From an uncultured Lachnospiraceae bacterium (GTDB lineage: Bacteria > Bacillota > Clostridia > Lachnospirales > Lachnospiraceae): a stretch of 64,000 bases of DNA. Within the stretch, counting starts at the first letter, position 1. Each line of letters opens with the position of its first letter. The stretch is from NCBI GenBank assembly GCA_910577115.1, contig CAJTMC010000001.1, forward strand, positions 62,001 to 126,000, given 5' to 3'. Under the pieces are notes generated by a model. It ran no database searches and had not been told where the DNA came from. It worked only from the letters and a program-made list of their open reading frames with translations. Made by a program: the position numbers and the translations under genes. Shown here one piece after another: positions 25,937 to 34,535 of the stretch.

Positions 25937-27679
25937 TCACAGTTTGGTCTGTTCAATCTTCCCGCCTGCCACTTTATATATGATATCACATTTCTCAATC
26001 GTATTTAACCTGTGCGCAATAATAACCATTGTCTTTTTTCCATGAAAGCTGTTGATTGCCTCCATTACCGCCGCCTCTGTCTCATTGTCGAGCGCGCTTG
26101 TCGCCTCGTCAAAAACAAGGATTTCGGGATTATGGTAAAGTGCCCTTGCAATGCCAAGCCGCTGTCTTTGCCCGCCGGAAAGCCGCACGCCGCGGTCTCC
26201 GATCGTCGTGTCAAGCCCTTCCGGCAGCGTTTCAATAAATTCCTTTAACTGCGCCTCCGCAAGCACCTCCCAAATACGCGTATCATCAATTTCCTGATCC
26301 GCAATGCCAAATGCAATGTTATTGCGGATCGGCTCATCCACAAGATAAATCGACTGTGGAATATAGCCAATCTGTGCAAGCCACGAGGGATAATTTTCAA
26401 ACACGTCCACGCCGTCGCAGGTAATCGTGCCCTTCTTTGCCTTTAAAAGTCCAAGCAGGATGTCCACCACTGTTGATTTTCCGGCGCCGGAAGGCCCCAT
26501 AACGCCAACCGATTTGCCATATGGCACAACCATGTCTGCGCCCGTAAAAATCATCGTATCCGTATTGGGATAGGCATACGCAATGTCTTTGAGCTCTATT
26601 TTGTCTGTAAGCTGCATCGTAACCGCAGGATTTTTTGCCTCAACCGTCCTGTCATTGGCACGCGTTACCGCACTCATATTGAGATTTTCATAAACATAAT
26701 CAAGACTTGGCTGCGCATAGGCGACCTCCGTAATATACGTATTAATCCGGTTTACACAAGGCATCAGCCGCACTGCCGCCGCGCCAAACACCGTCAGCGT
26801 CTCAATCAACGCCCGTAAATCGTTTCCAAGCAGCATATATACCATAATGTATCCCAAAATGCTGCAAATAAAGATTGTCTCCACCAAAATTCTCGGAAGG
26901 CTGTTGAGCACTGCATAAATTTTCGCAATCCCTGCGCCAATTTCGCCCGACGCCTCATAATTGTCCGCAAAAAACGCCTCCCTGTGGAGCACCTTCACAT
27001 CTTTAATCCCATAAATCGCCTCAATGCGCCATTTTGCAATCCGCGACTGGATATCCTGATTTTTCTTTCCGAGGCGGCTTAGCTGCGGCTTTAGGATTTT
27101 GGTCAGCAACAGCGTCATAACCAGCATTACAACCACAAGAAAGCCTGTCATCTTCCAATCCTTGAGGACAAGCACCATACAAATCATTACAAATACAATG
27201 ACCTCTGACGCAAGCGATATCATCGCCATAATCATATTAAAAACATTCGGAATATCGCTGTCTGTCAAACGAAAAACCGTCGGAATGTCCGCATCTAAAT
27301 AAAACTCATACGGGCGGTTTAAAAATTCCCTTAACACCCTGCTGATTAAAGTGTTTTTATTGTAAGTAATAAATTTTGTCCTGATGTTTACAAGGATTAG
27401 AAGGTATGCATTTTTAATGATATAAATTGCAATCAGCGCAGACAGGAGCGTCACAATAAACTGCGTCGGATCATAGATATGAAACAGGTCAAGAAACGGG
27501 CGCACGTACCACTTGTCCATTGTTGCATCGACGTCTACAATTGCCGCCACCACCGGCAAAAGCGCTGACACGCCAAGCGTCTCAAGCACACCGCCTATGA
27601 AAATCAGCACCCCCAAAAATACCAGTCTGCTTTTTTGTTTCCTGTCAAAAATATAGCCAAGCTTTTTTAAATTATTCAT
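25937..27679 (-). CDS. PglK/MsbA-like ABC exporter (second copy)
   Basis: The product has 580 residues with a six-helix permease half and an ATPase half. Motifs: Walker A GPSGAGKST 395-403, signature LSGGQ 500-504, Walker B LVFDE 521-525, H-loop H556. The opening VLETLGVSALLPVV parallels ELLGVSAIMPLLS of the exporter at 6255-8009, and the stretches around the signature (GDRGVRLSGGQRQRLGIARALY) are nearly the same, so the two are paralogues. Candidate flippase for a lipid-linked glycan. ATG 27679 with AAGGG six bases upstream. The 65 bases upstream hold a strong hairpin (27705-27732), one copy of a palindromic repeat also found at 30306-30358. Confidence 0.88.
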   Translation of the reverse strand: MNNLKKLGYIFDRKQKSRLVFLGVLIFIGGVLETLGVSALLPVVAAIVDVDATMDKWYVRPFLDLFHIYDPTQFIVTLLSALIAIYIIKNAYLLILVNIRTKFITYNKNTLISRVLREFLNRPYEFYLDADIPTVFRLTDSDIPNVFNMIMAMISLASEVIVFVMICMVLVLKDWKMTGFLVVVMLVMTLLLTKILKPQLSRLGKKNQDIQSRIAKWRIEAIYGIKDVKVLHREAFFADNYEASGEIGAGIAKIYAVLNSLPRILVETIFICSILGYIMVYMLLGNDLRALIETLTVFGAAAVRLMPCVNRINTYITEVAYAQPSLDYVYENLNMSAVTRANDRTVEAKNPAVTMQLTDKIELKDIAYAYPNTDTMIFTGADMVVPYGKSVGVMGPSGAGKSTVVDILLGLLKAKKGTITCDGVDVFENYPSWLAQIGYIPQSIYLVDEPIRNNIAFGIADQEIDDTRIWEVLAEAQLKEFIETLPEGLDTTIGDRGVRLSGGQRQRLGIARALYHNPEILVFDEATSALDNETEAAVMEAINSFHGKKTMVIIAHRLNTIEKCDIIYKVAGGKIEQTKL

Positions 27680-27704
27680 CTGTTTCCCTTCCTAATCTAT
27701 AGTT

Positions 27705-27761
27705 ACGAATTTGTGTCCCTGCACAAATTCGTCAGCTGAATAAGTCAAGGATTTTTCAGCT
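27705..27761 (-). repeat. Tandem-hairpin intergenic repeat, copy A
   Basis: An 11-bp perfect inverted repeat (ACGAATTTGTG, six-base loop, CACAAATTCGT) at 27705-27732 is followed by AGCTGAA/TTCAGCT at 27734-27740 and 27755-27761. The second hairpin overlaps the 3' end of the SGNH-like gene. The layout and the GAATTTGTG core match copy B at 30306-30358. Neither hairpin has a T-run, so it is not a simple terminator; RNA processing or a dispersed palindromic repeat is more likely. Confidence 0.72.
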
Positions 27762-28797
27762 TCTCCTCGTAATTATAATTGAGATAAAAAGATCTCTCTT
27801 TTTCGAGCAGCTCCTCGTAGTTATCTAACGTCACAAGACCTTCTCCCTGCGCAAGCCATTCCAGAATCTGTGAATTAATATGCGCGCCATAGTGCTCCCT
27901 GTCCCTGTAATTGTCAAAATTTGTAATCATGTCATATTGATCATTAAAATTATAAAGCCTTACATTGGGGCATTGCAATAATAATTCTGTCATAATGCGC
28001 TCCGCCTCAAACTGTTGCAGCATCAGCCCCTCCTGATTCATGTAATCCCACCAGCAGATGCTATAAGGTGTATAGAACAAATAAAATGTCGTATCCGGAT
28101 ATTGATTGACAAGCTCCACAAAATTCTGACGGATATTTTCCTCAACCATCTCTTTTTCTTCCGCGCTCAGCCCCGGACGCATTTCGGCACGCTCCTCCCA
28201 CCGGTCATAGCCTGCCATTACATGCTCATAACCAAGCTCCTTATCCCATGCGGAGTACGCGTCAAGCGTTGTGCTCTCGTGCCCCAGAACCGTCATTGTC
28301 AGATTTGGTATCACGCCCTCGTACCATACCGTTTTGTTAAATATATAACAAGTATCATTAAACGGATTATCGTCATACAAATACTCCGGATATCCGCTGT
28401 ATATATCATAGTCCTTGTCGCGGATAATCGCATTGAAATCCACAGACCATATCACCATTTTCAAATCATCATTTCTTCGCAGCGCCCTGTCAAGGTTTTC
28501 TGACAGTTCCTTAAAGCCTGCCCCCGAAAAAGTCTCTTTCACAGACGTTACGCCAAATATCCGGTCAAGCTCACTTGGTTTGAAGTTCTGCGCCATCGAA
28601 GTTCCTGTAATGATTGTATCATATTCAAAATGCCTTGATATACCGTCATTCGTGTAGCGTTCGTCATAAAGACGGTAAGAAACAAACGGAAACGGCTTGT
28701 GAAAATGGAAATAGGGATCAATTACCCAAACCGTCACAACCATAGCAACCGTTATTGCTATAATTGCTGACAGACATCCGATAAACCACTTCCGCAT
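27745..28797 (-). CDS. SGNH/AlgJ-like membrane-anchored partner of the MBOAT acyltransferase
   Basis: The product has 350 residues from ATG 28797 (AGGAGGG six bases upstream). One N-terminal helix (about 4-26) anchors an extracytoplasmic domain. The candidate nucleophile is S67 in ITGTSMAQNF, and the D-x-x-H pair is D299/H302 in RDREHYGAHIN, the pattern of SGNH-fold acyl-esterases such as AlgJ, AlgX, PatB and DltD-like proteins. The gene directly follows the MBOAT gene, so the pair probably forms a PatA/PatB-type machine moving acetyl groups across the membrane onto a polysaccharide. I see no complete classical GDSL block, so the fold call is moderate. A hairpin repeat overlaps its 3' end. 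Confidence 0.78.
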   Translation of the reverse strand: MRKWFIGCLSAIIAITVAMVVTVWVIDPYFHFHKPFPFVSYRLYDERYTNDGISRHFEYDTIITGTSMAQNFKPSELDRIFGVTSVKETFSGAGFKELSENLDRALRRNDDLKMVIWSVDFNAIIRDKDYDIYSGYPEYLYDDNPFNDTCYIFNKTVWYEGVIPNLTMTVLGHESTTLDAYSAWDKELGYEHVMAGYDRWEERAEMRPGLSAEEKEMVEENIRQNFVELVNQYPDTTFYLFYTPYSICWWDYMNQEGLMLQQFEAERIMTELLLQCPNVRLYNFNDQYDMITNFDNYRDREHYGAHINSQILEWLAQGEGLVTLDNYEELLEKERSFYLNYNYEEKLKNP

Positions 28798-28814
28798 TTC
28801 GTTCCCTCCTAACA

Positions 28815-30278
28815 TCAAAAGTTAAAATATAAAAATTCACTCACGTCCGAAAGTGACAATACGCTCCAAAGAAGCAGCACCGTTGTCACGGCAAGGCGCT
28901 TTGCACCATAGCGCCCGTCCTCCACCTTTTCCTGCGTATTTTTCATAAAAAAACATGCAAGAATCAGCAATATCAGAAACACCACAAGCGGAAGCACCGG
29001 ATAACGGTCTATCACACCTCCCAATCCCAGACGATACACAACCCGCATCTCAGTCAGGTTATTAAAGGTTTCTAAAATCGGCGTATAGACCCTGCCTTCC
29101 CCAAATTCCTTAAGATGCTTCCACATTCTTTTGGCCTGCCGTATTGACGGAGACCGGAACAGCGCCCACGCATATGTTGCGAGGATAAAGATCCCGATTC
29201 TTCTTATAAACTTCGGTATCCATTCCAGAAAACGCCCTATCAGCTTATCAATCACATTTGCCACACCGTTGAGCACACCCCAAAGAATAAACGTCCAATT
29301 TGCACCATGCCAAACACCGCTTACAAAAAAAACAATCAGTATATTCAGATACGTCCTGACTTTTCCCTTCCTGCTGCCGCCAAGCGGAATATACACATAT
29401 TTCGTAAAAAAACGTGTAAGCGTCATATGCCAGCGATCCCAAAAATCAGTAACCGAAACTGCTTTATACGGCGAATTAAAATTGACAGGCAGCTTTACAT
29501 TAAACATATACCCAATCCCATACGCCATATCACAATAGCCGCTAAAATCAAAATAAATCTGCAGCGAATAACAAATCGTTATGATAATCACCGTCATTGT
29601 GTATATATAATGAATATCCTCATAGCCCATCGTCACAATCTTTGAAAGCGTATCCGCAATCAACACCTTTTTGGCAAGTCCCAGCGAAAAGGCATACAAT
29701 CCTTTGCTCAGATTTTCATAATTAATTTTATGATTTTTCTTGTCCCGAAGCTGCGGTATCAGCTCGTCGTGGTAAACAATCGGCCCCGCAATCAGCTGCG
29801 GAAAAAACGTCACATACGAGGCGTACTCCAAAAAACTGTATTTTTCGCACTCTCCCCGATACGTGTCAATCACGTAAGAAAGCTGCTGAAACGTATAAAA
29901 GCTGATGCCAAGCGGCAGCATAAGCTGCAAAAAGGCATAATCCATCTTCAGCCATTTATTGATATTTTCAATAAAAAAGTCATAATATTTGTAATAAAAC
30001 AAAATCCCCAGATTCACGCCAAGTCCCGCCGCAAGCAGCAGCCTGCGCAGCGCAAGCCGGCTCGTACGGTCAAGCAGCTCTGCCATCGCATAATTCAGGA
30101 CAACGCTGATCATCAGGATAAACAAATATTTTATGCTATTGTAGCCGTAAAACAGCATAGACATCAACAGCAGATATCCAAGCGCCATTTTCGGCTTTTT
30201 CCAGTGGTGAAACGCATAATACCCCAAAACCACCAATGGAAAAAACAAAAATACAAAAATATAGGAATTAAAAAGCAT
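28815..30278 (-). CDS. MBOAT O-acyltransferase (AlgI/PatA/DltB type)
   Basis: The product has 487 residues from ATG 30278 (MLFNSYIFVFLFFPLVV, the normal beginning of this family); the frame to 30356 is spurious. About ten to twelve membrane helices. Family signatures: LPLGISFYTFQQLSYVIDTYRG, YVTFFPQLIAGPIVYHDEL, FSGYCDMAYGIGYM, FWDRWHMTLTRFF (H284) and the catalytic-histidine region FFVSGVWHGANWTFILWG (H324). It would take an acyl group, usually acetyl, from a cytoplasmic donor to the outside. The SGNH-like gene 17 bases downstream is the expected partner. An extended Shine-Dalgarno GAGAAAGGCATGG lies seven bases before the ATG. Confidence 0.92.
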   Translation of the reverse strand: MLFNSYIFVFLFFPLVVLGYYAFHHWKKPKMALGYLLLMSMLFYGYNSIKYLFILMISVVLNYAMAELLDRTSRLALRRLLLAAGLGVNLGILFYYKYYDFFIENINKWLKMDYAFLQLMLPLGISFYTFQQLSYVIDTYRGECEKYSFLEYASYVTFFPQLIAGPIVYHDELIPQLRDKKNHKINYENLSKGLYAFSLGLAKKVLIADTLSKIVTMGYEDIHYIYTMTVIIITICYSLQIYFDFSGYCDMAYGIGYMFNVKLPVNFNSPYKAVSVTDFWDRWHMTLTRFFTKYVYIPLGGSRKGKVRTYLNILIVFFVSGVWHGANWTFILWGVLNGVANVIDKLIGRFLEWIPKFIRRIGIFILATYAWALFRSPSIRQAKRMWKHLKEFGEGRVYTPILETFNNLTEMRVVYRLGLGGVIDRYPVLPLVVFLILLILACFFMKNTQEKVEDGRYGAKRLAVTTVLLLWSVLSLSDVSEFLYFNF

Positions 30279-30305
30279 TCTAATACCATGCCTTTCTCTC
30301 AACCT

Positions 30306-30358
30306 GCGAATTTGTGCCTCTGCACAAATTTGCCCTGTGAAAAATTTATTTTTCACAG
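30306..30358 (-). repeat. Tandem-hairpin intergenic repeat, copy B
   Basis: Two adjoining inverted repeats lie between the GT2 and MBOAT genes. GCGAATTTGTGC pairs with GCACAAATTTGC (30306-30317 with 30322-30333), and CTGTGAAAAAT pairs with ATTTTTCACAG (30335-30345 with 30348-30358), with only a two-base loop. The second hairpin covers the GT2 stop codon. Order, spacing and the GAATTTGTGC core match copy A at 27705-27761, so these are members of one repeat family. Confidence 0.75.
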
Positions 30359-31377
30359 TCCCTCTTTATCGGTATTACAAATTTTTCATAAAGTCTCACT
30401 ACAAATGCATAAAGCGCCGGACTAAGCAGAAACAACCGCATCCGTGCCCTGTCACCATTTGATACGTTGCTCCCCTGATACACACGCCGGATCGCTGCTT
30501 TGTCCTGTTTCAGCTCCCCTGCAATCCGCTGTGCATATTCTTTTGCCGTCGCATCGCCCATTCTCTGCGCATTCCAAAAATCAATATAATAAAATAACAA
30601 CCGTCTCCAAAAATGATAAGATGCAAAGTCCGCCATTTCCTCCGAAACAGACGCCTTAATCAATGCGATATGTTCCCGCCAAAACGGCAGTTCATCGCGA
30701 AACATACGTTCTCCTCTCGACACATTCATAATGCTTCCCTCCCTGTCAAGCACATAATGATAAAGGCACCTGTCAAGATACACCGCCTTATCAAGCCTGC
30801 AAAAGGCTCTCGTCGTATACGTAATATCCTCCGAATTACGTCCTTTTGGAAACGTCACGCCTTCTACGAGGCTGCGGCGAAACAGCTTACTCCATACCGA
30901 ATTATAGATGACATACTGCGCATGGCCGCCAATGTAAATCCGAAGAAGCGCATCCCTTGTAAGCGGTACCGTCTCTCCGTTTCCGCCCCCTAAAGTCCTG
31001 TCGGCGTATTCACTGAAATACCTGCAGACACAAAGCTGTGCGTCCTGCTCCACACACGCCCTATACATGCGCTCATACATATCATGCTCAATCCAGTCAT
31101 CGCTGTCAACATAACCGATATACGCTCCTGCCGCCACCGCAAGTCCCGCATTTCTCGCATCGGAAAGACCGCCGTTTTCCTTATGGACAACCTTAACACG
31201 TTCGTCCTTTGCGGCATACGCATCGCACATTTGAGGGGAGGCGTCCGTTGAGCCGTCATCTACAAGAATAACCTCCAGCTTCTGATAAGTCTGCTGCAAA
31301 ACAGAATGAACGCATCGTTCCAAATAATTCTCCATATTGTATACAGGCACAATTACCGAAATTAAATCATTCTCCAT
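30346..31377 (-). CDS. GT2-family glycosyltransferase
   Basis: The product has 343 residues from ATG 31377 (MENDLISVIVPVYN), with AGGAGAG eight bases upstream; it overlaps the fucosyltransferase gene by 11 bases. GT2 landmarks: LISVIVPVYNMENYLERCVHS, LEVILVDDGSTDAS, NGGLSDARNAGL, GYVDSDDWIEHDMYERM. The C-terminal domain includes KGRNSEDITYTTRAFCRL, as in EpsJ/WfgS-like capsular enzymes. Cytoplasmic, with a final basic, hydrophobic tail that may lie on the membrane. It transfers a sugar whose identity is not predictable. Confidence 0.9.
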   Translation of the reverse strand: MENDLISVIVPVYNMENYLERCVHSVLQQTYQKLEVILVDDGSTDASPQMCDAYAAKDERVKVVHKENGGLSDARNAGLAVAAGAYIGYVDSDDWIEHDMYERMYRACVEQDAQLCVCRYFSEYADRTLGGGNGETVPLTRDALLRIYIGGHAQYVIYNSVWSKLFRRSLVEGVTFPKGRNSEDITYTTRAFCRLDKAVYLDRCLYHYVLDREGSIMNVSRGERMFRDELPFWREHIALIKASVSEEMADFASYHFWRRLLFYYIDFWNAQRMGDATAKEYAQRIAGELKQDKAAIRRVYQGSNVSNGDRARMRLFLLSPALYAFVVRLYEKFVIPIKRDCEK

Positions 31378-32272
31378 AAACAATCTCTCCTGCCGCATCC
31401 AAAAGCACCCAGCCTTCCCAGTTTGTATGGATTTCCTCCGGAGACGAGGTCTCATAATTATCATGGTGCAGCGGCCGTATCATCAGCTTATCCTTATGCG
31501 GATTGAGCCGCGCCCCCCAGATGCTGAATGTACTGTTCGCACAAATATTGTGCCTGCACCGGCTCATAAGCTCCATATCATACAGGCTGTCCTTCCCCGT
31601 ATTCCAGTCCACGATGCGCATATCTGCGCCGCCAAAATGCGCCCTCGCGTACGCCACATCATCGGAAAAGATATAAAACACCGGTTTTTCCACACGCTCC
31701 CGTATAAACGCAAACGCTTCCTCATAATAGGCGTCCGTACAAATTCCCATATACCGCGCTCCGTCTGCCACCGTAAGGTAATCCTTGCGTCTGATATGCA
31801 CACTTACGGCGTTTTCGTCCTTCATGCGGGCAAGTGTTTCAATATTCGCAGGCTTACCGCTTTTTGGAAACCGAATCTTTTGCTGCAAAATCCCCGTGAT
31901 ATCCTTATAGTATCTCTCACAGCCCCAAAAGCCATACAGGTATACATCGTCCATTGAAAAGATTTCCGGCATATAATCTCCCGTCTCCGCAACCGTCCTG
32001 TTTTTCCTTCCCGTAAGCTTTCTGCGCACGCGATCCACAAGTTTCATGCTGTTGTCAAGAAACAGCGTACGCTCCTGTTTTGTACACACTTCATACTCTA
32101 GTCCCTCAAGACGCTCCAGCTCCAGCTCACGCCACTCCCTGTCCTCTCCCTGCGCGTCTTTGTATGCATAAAAGTCAAGCTTTACGTCCCTTCCAAGCAG
32201 CCTTAACTTCTCTAAGAGCGCATACTGATACAACTGATTGCCAAGTCCGCCCATCACATGAATAATGATCAT
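31367..32272 (-). CDS. GT11 alpha-1,2-fucosyltransferase
   Basis: The product has 301 residues, normal for bacterial GT11. Motifs: IIIHVMGGLGNQLYQYALLEKL, the donor-binding VHIRRKDYL (canonical HxRRxDY), YIFSDDVAYARAHF and CANSTFSIWGARLNP. GT11 enzymes use GDP-fucose to add fucose in alpha-1,2 linkage, commonly to galactose, as in H-antigen-like structures. No GDP-fucose synthesis genes are in the window. The start (ATGA, 32269-32272) overlaps the stop of the upstream GT-C gene, indicating coupling. This copy keeps the canonical motif, unlike the GT11-like gene at 24753-25832. Confidence 0.9.
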   Translation of the reverse strand: MIIIHVMGGLGNQLYQYALLEKLRLLGRDVKLDFYAYKDAQGEDREWRELELERLEGLEYEVCTKQERTLFLDNSMKLVDRVRRKLTGRKNRTVAETGDYMPEIFSMDDVYLYGFWGCERYYKDITGILQQKIRFPKSGKPANIETLARMKDENAVSVHIRRKDYLTVADGARYMGICTDAYYEEAFAFIRERVEKPVFYIFSDDVAYARAHFGGADMRIVDWNTGKDSLYDMELMSRCRHNICANSTFSIWGARLNPHKDKLMIRPLHHDNYETSSPEEIHTNWEGWVLLDAAGEIVYGE

Positions 32273-33876
32273 TGTGCCATTTCCTCGTTTTTTGTCATAT
32301 GGTAAAGTTTTGCCGTCGTGTCAACCACAGGCTCCACCGTATACCCCAAATGCTCAAATGCCTTACAAAACGCATTCCACTGCCCTGTTACCAAATAAAC
32401 TTCATCGGGCAGCTCATGCCCATACACCTTTAAAATATATTCCTGCCACGTATCCGACCTGTTGTGCGAATACGACTCGATCTCGTCATTATATACAATG
32501 TTTTCCCACTGCGCATCCTCATAACGCGCATCATGCGTAAAATAATACACAAACGCATACCGCTGATGAAAATCAAGAATGGTCGGCGTGTCATATCCTT
32601 CCAAATCATACCACTCATCTACCACCGTCCGCAAGTCCATTTTCCACCAATGGTTGCTGATGCGGTAATCCCCATACAGGCAATAGAGCAGACCGCTAAA
32701 CACAAGACATGCCCCCGCAAATCCGGAAAGCTTTGCAATCACTTTGTAATCACTTTTTTTCAGAATGCGCACAAACTCATATAACGACACCACAATCAAC
32801 ACAAGCCACAATGGGAAAATAAACATATTGTAACGGTTTCCATACCACCCATACGCATAGAGGTTGAGCTTCGTAACAACATAGTAAATCAAAAAGACCG
32901 CCACATTGCACCAAAAGAACACCTTTACAAAAAAGCACTCTGTCTTGAACGCCACATAAAATAAAACAGCAACCAGCACAATAAAAATCACATTCAAAAG
33001 AAGCCCCAGCTTCTCTGTATCTCTGTCAATATCAATCAGGCACCATTTAAAAACACTTGTTATGCTATAGCAGAAATCGCCAAAAATATTGCCTCTCTCA
33101 ATAATAATCTCACGCTCCGAAAACAGCGTGGAAACCTGATTCGTTGACTGTGGAATGATGAAAAAGTAAATCAACGGCAAACCGCCCACAATCCCTGCTG
33201 TCGCAAAAGAACCAAGACTCACCTTAAAGTTTTTATAGTCCTTTTGCATCAGTGCAATCACCAACACACCTATCGCCATCGGAACGACTGCAAACGCTGC
33301 CCCATAATGCGTATACATCGCAGCCACACACAATACCGTAAAAGCAATAATCCGCCTGACATTTAATTCCTCACAAATCAGTACAAGCACATAAATCAGC
33401 CATAACAGAAACATCACAAGCATCGCATACTCCGATGCTTCCTTGATATAATACATCAGAATATAAATGCTGGAATATATGACAACACAAAAAGCCGCCA
33501 TATAGCGGTCACAAAGCTTTCTTATAATAAAATACAGTCCGACGGCAGCGCCAAATCCAAACACAGCGCTCGAAAACCGAAACCACCACTCTCCCTCACT
33601 GACCTGCAGCCACAGACACATCAGCCAGTTGTACAACGGCGGCTGCTGCTGGATATACGCCATCCGCTCATACATAGATGTAAGCTTTGTCACACCCTCA
33701 ATCGAACCTTTCACCGGAAGCGAACAATAAAATTCCATCGCCTCATCCTGCCATATAGGCGCCTGCGTCAATTTATATAAGGCCATTATCCAATAATAGA
33801 CAGCTGCCGCGCCCGCCGTAATCCACTCCGGCAGACGATTTTTCAGTTCTGCAAATTTCTCTCTCACAAATGCCAC
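32269..33876 (-). CDS. GT-C membrane glycosyltransferase (ArnT/PMT-like)
   Basis: The product has 535 residues, with about eleven membrane helices and a C-terminal soluble domain (about 430-535). The first external loop has APIWQDEAMEFYCSLPVKG with the acidic catalytic pair expected in GT39/GT83-type enzymes. Next comes QQQPPLYNWLMCLWLQVSEGEWWFRFSSAVFG, a hallmark of the PMT_2 family. These enzymes use polyprenyl-phosphate sugars on the outer face of the membrane. The start codon is GTG at 33876, two bases from GGAG; the neighbouring GTG at 33867 is an alternative. It is the first gene of the glycan locus as read here, with a weak promoter candidate upstream and a terminator separating it from the signalling genes. 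Confidence 0.84.
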   Translation of the reverse strand: MAFVREKFAELKNRLPEWITAGAAAVYYWIMALYKLTQAPIWQDEAMEFYCSLPVKGSIEGVTKLTSMYERMAYIQQQPPLYNWLMCLWLQVSEGEWWFRFSSAVFGFGAAVGLYFIIRKLCDRYMAAFCVVIYSSIYILMYYIKEASEYAMLVMFLLWLIYVLVLICEELNVRRIIAFTVLCVAAMYTHYGAAFAVVPMAIGVLVIALMQKDYKNFKVSLGSFATAGIVGGLPLIYFFIIPQSTNQVSTLFSEREIIIERGNIFGDFCYSITSVFKWCLIDIDRDTEKLGLLLNVIFIVLVAVLFYVAFKTECFFVKVFFWCNVAVFLIYYVVTKLNLYAYGWYGNRYNMFIFPLWLVLIVVSLYEFVRILKKSDYKVIAKLSGFAGACLVFSGLLYCLYGDYRISNHWWKMDLRTVVDEWYDLEGYDTPTILDFHQRYAFVYYFTHDARYEDAQWENIVYNDEIESYSHNRSDTWQEYILKVYGHELPDEVYLVTGQWNAFCKAFEHLGYTVEPVVDTTAKLYHMTKNEEMAQ

Positions 33877-33899
33877 ATCTCCGTTATGGTCATATTTAT

Positions 33900-33928
33900 C
33901 TTATAGTATTTGAAATAAAGCAAAAGAA
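33900..33928 (-). promoter_or_regulatory. Weak sigma-A promoter candidate for the glycan locus
   Basis: The -10-like TATAAG (33900-33905) and -35-like TTCTTT (33923-33928) are 17 bases apart, in the only gap between the HPt terminator and the GT-C gene. The -35 match is poor, so this is a position-supported guess. An activator or read-through from upstream is possible. Confidence 0.35.
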
Positions 33929-33956
33929 TATCCGTATTTCGAAAAAGATGCGATAT

Positions 33957-33991
33957 AAAAGGCGCTATGCAAAAGACGCACAGCACCTTTT
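33957..33991 (-). terminator. Rho-independent terminator after the HPt gene
   Basis: On the minus strand a 14-bp stem (AAAAGGTGCTGTGC with GCATAGCGCCTTTT, two G-U pairs) encloses a seven-base loop and ends in a short T-run. It lies 17 bases after the HPt stop and separates the signalling block from the glycan locus. Confidence 0.82.
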
Positions 33992-34008
33992 AATATTACG
34001 CAGCATTT

Positions 34009-34380
34009 TTATGCATTTTCTTCAATAATGCCAATAAAAAGTTTGTATGCTTCCTCCAGCGCTTTCTTTTCCTGCTCCACCTTCTCATTATCTACCTCGG
34101 ACGCCTCTTTTCCTCTCAAAAGCTCCGTCACCGCAGATGCACAGTCGTAAATCGGGTTCAGGCCCAGATTCGCACTCACTCCCTTAAGTGTATGCGCCGC
34201 TTTAAACGCCTCCTCATAATTTCTCTGATCCAAAGCATCTTTCAAAGCGGCATAATTCTTGTCATCTTTAAATTTCAAGATAAATTTCAGAAATAAAGCG
34301 TCATTTCCCATAAAACGGTGTAAAGTGCCCTCCACATCAGCCCCGTTTTCCTTTAATTTTTGTTTTAACTGCTCAACCAT
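34009..34380 (-). CDS. Stand-alone histidine phosphotransfer (HPt) protein
   Basis: The product has 123 residues, one four-helix HPt domain. The phosphorylatable histidine is H63 in AAHTLKGVSANLGL, the typical HPt core. It should relay phosphate between the receiver of a hybrid kinase and a downstream response regulator. The two hybrid kinases just upstream (35482-37575 and 37587-39248) end in receivers and lack HPt domains, so this protein is their obvious partner. The final target is not obvious; CheY, CheB or the HD-GYP regulators in the window are candidates. Own promoter at 34484-34512, RBS GAGGGA, and a strong terminator follows, so it may be transcribed alone. Confidence 0.92.
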   Translation of the reverse strand: MVEQLKQKLKENGADVEGTLHRFMGNDALFLKFILKFKDDKNYAALKDALDQRNYEEAFKAAHTLKGVSANLGLNPIYDCASAVTELLRGKEASEVDNEKVEQEKKALEEAYKLFIGIIEENA

Positions 34381-34483
34381 TGTTCTTCCCTCTTTCTATA
34401 ATAAGATATAACTGATACACAAAGACCGCAACAGTTCATTCCCCTGACTAAACTGTTACCAATTATTTTCCATATCTAATAGT

Positions 34484-34512
34484 ATTATATCGAATGCTTT
34501 TATGTATTGCAA
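34484..34512 (-). promoter_or_regulatory. Sigma-A promoter of the HPt gene
   Basis: TTGCAA (34507-34512) and TATAAT (34484-34489) are spaced by exactly 17 bases, between the hemerythrin gene and the HPt gene. The predicted leader is about 95 bases. It contains a short inverted repeat, AACAGTTTAGTC...GAACTGTT, whose role is unknown. Confidence 0.7.
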
Positions 34513-34535
34513 GCGTACAATCAAATTAACAAACA

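Noticed and set aside
29730..30425. Plus-strand open frame of 231 codons opposite the MBOAT gene
   Set aside because: Lys/His/Gln-rich translation without a domain; the MBOAT gene is complete on the other strand.
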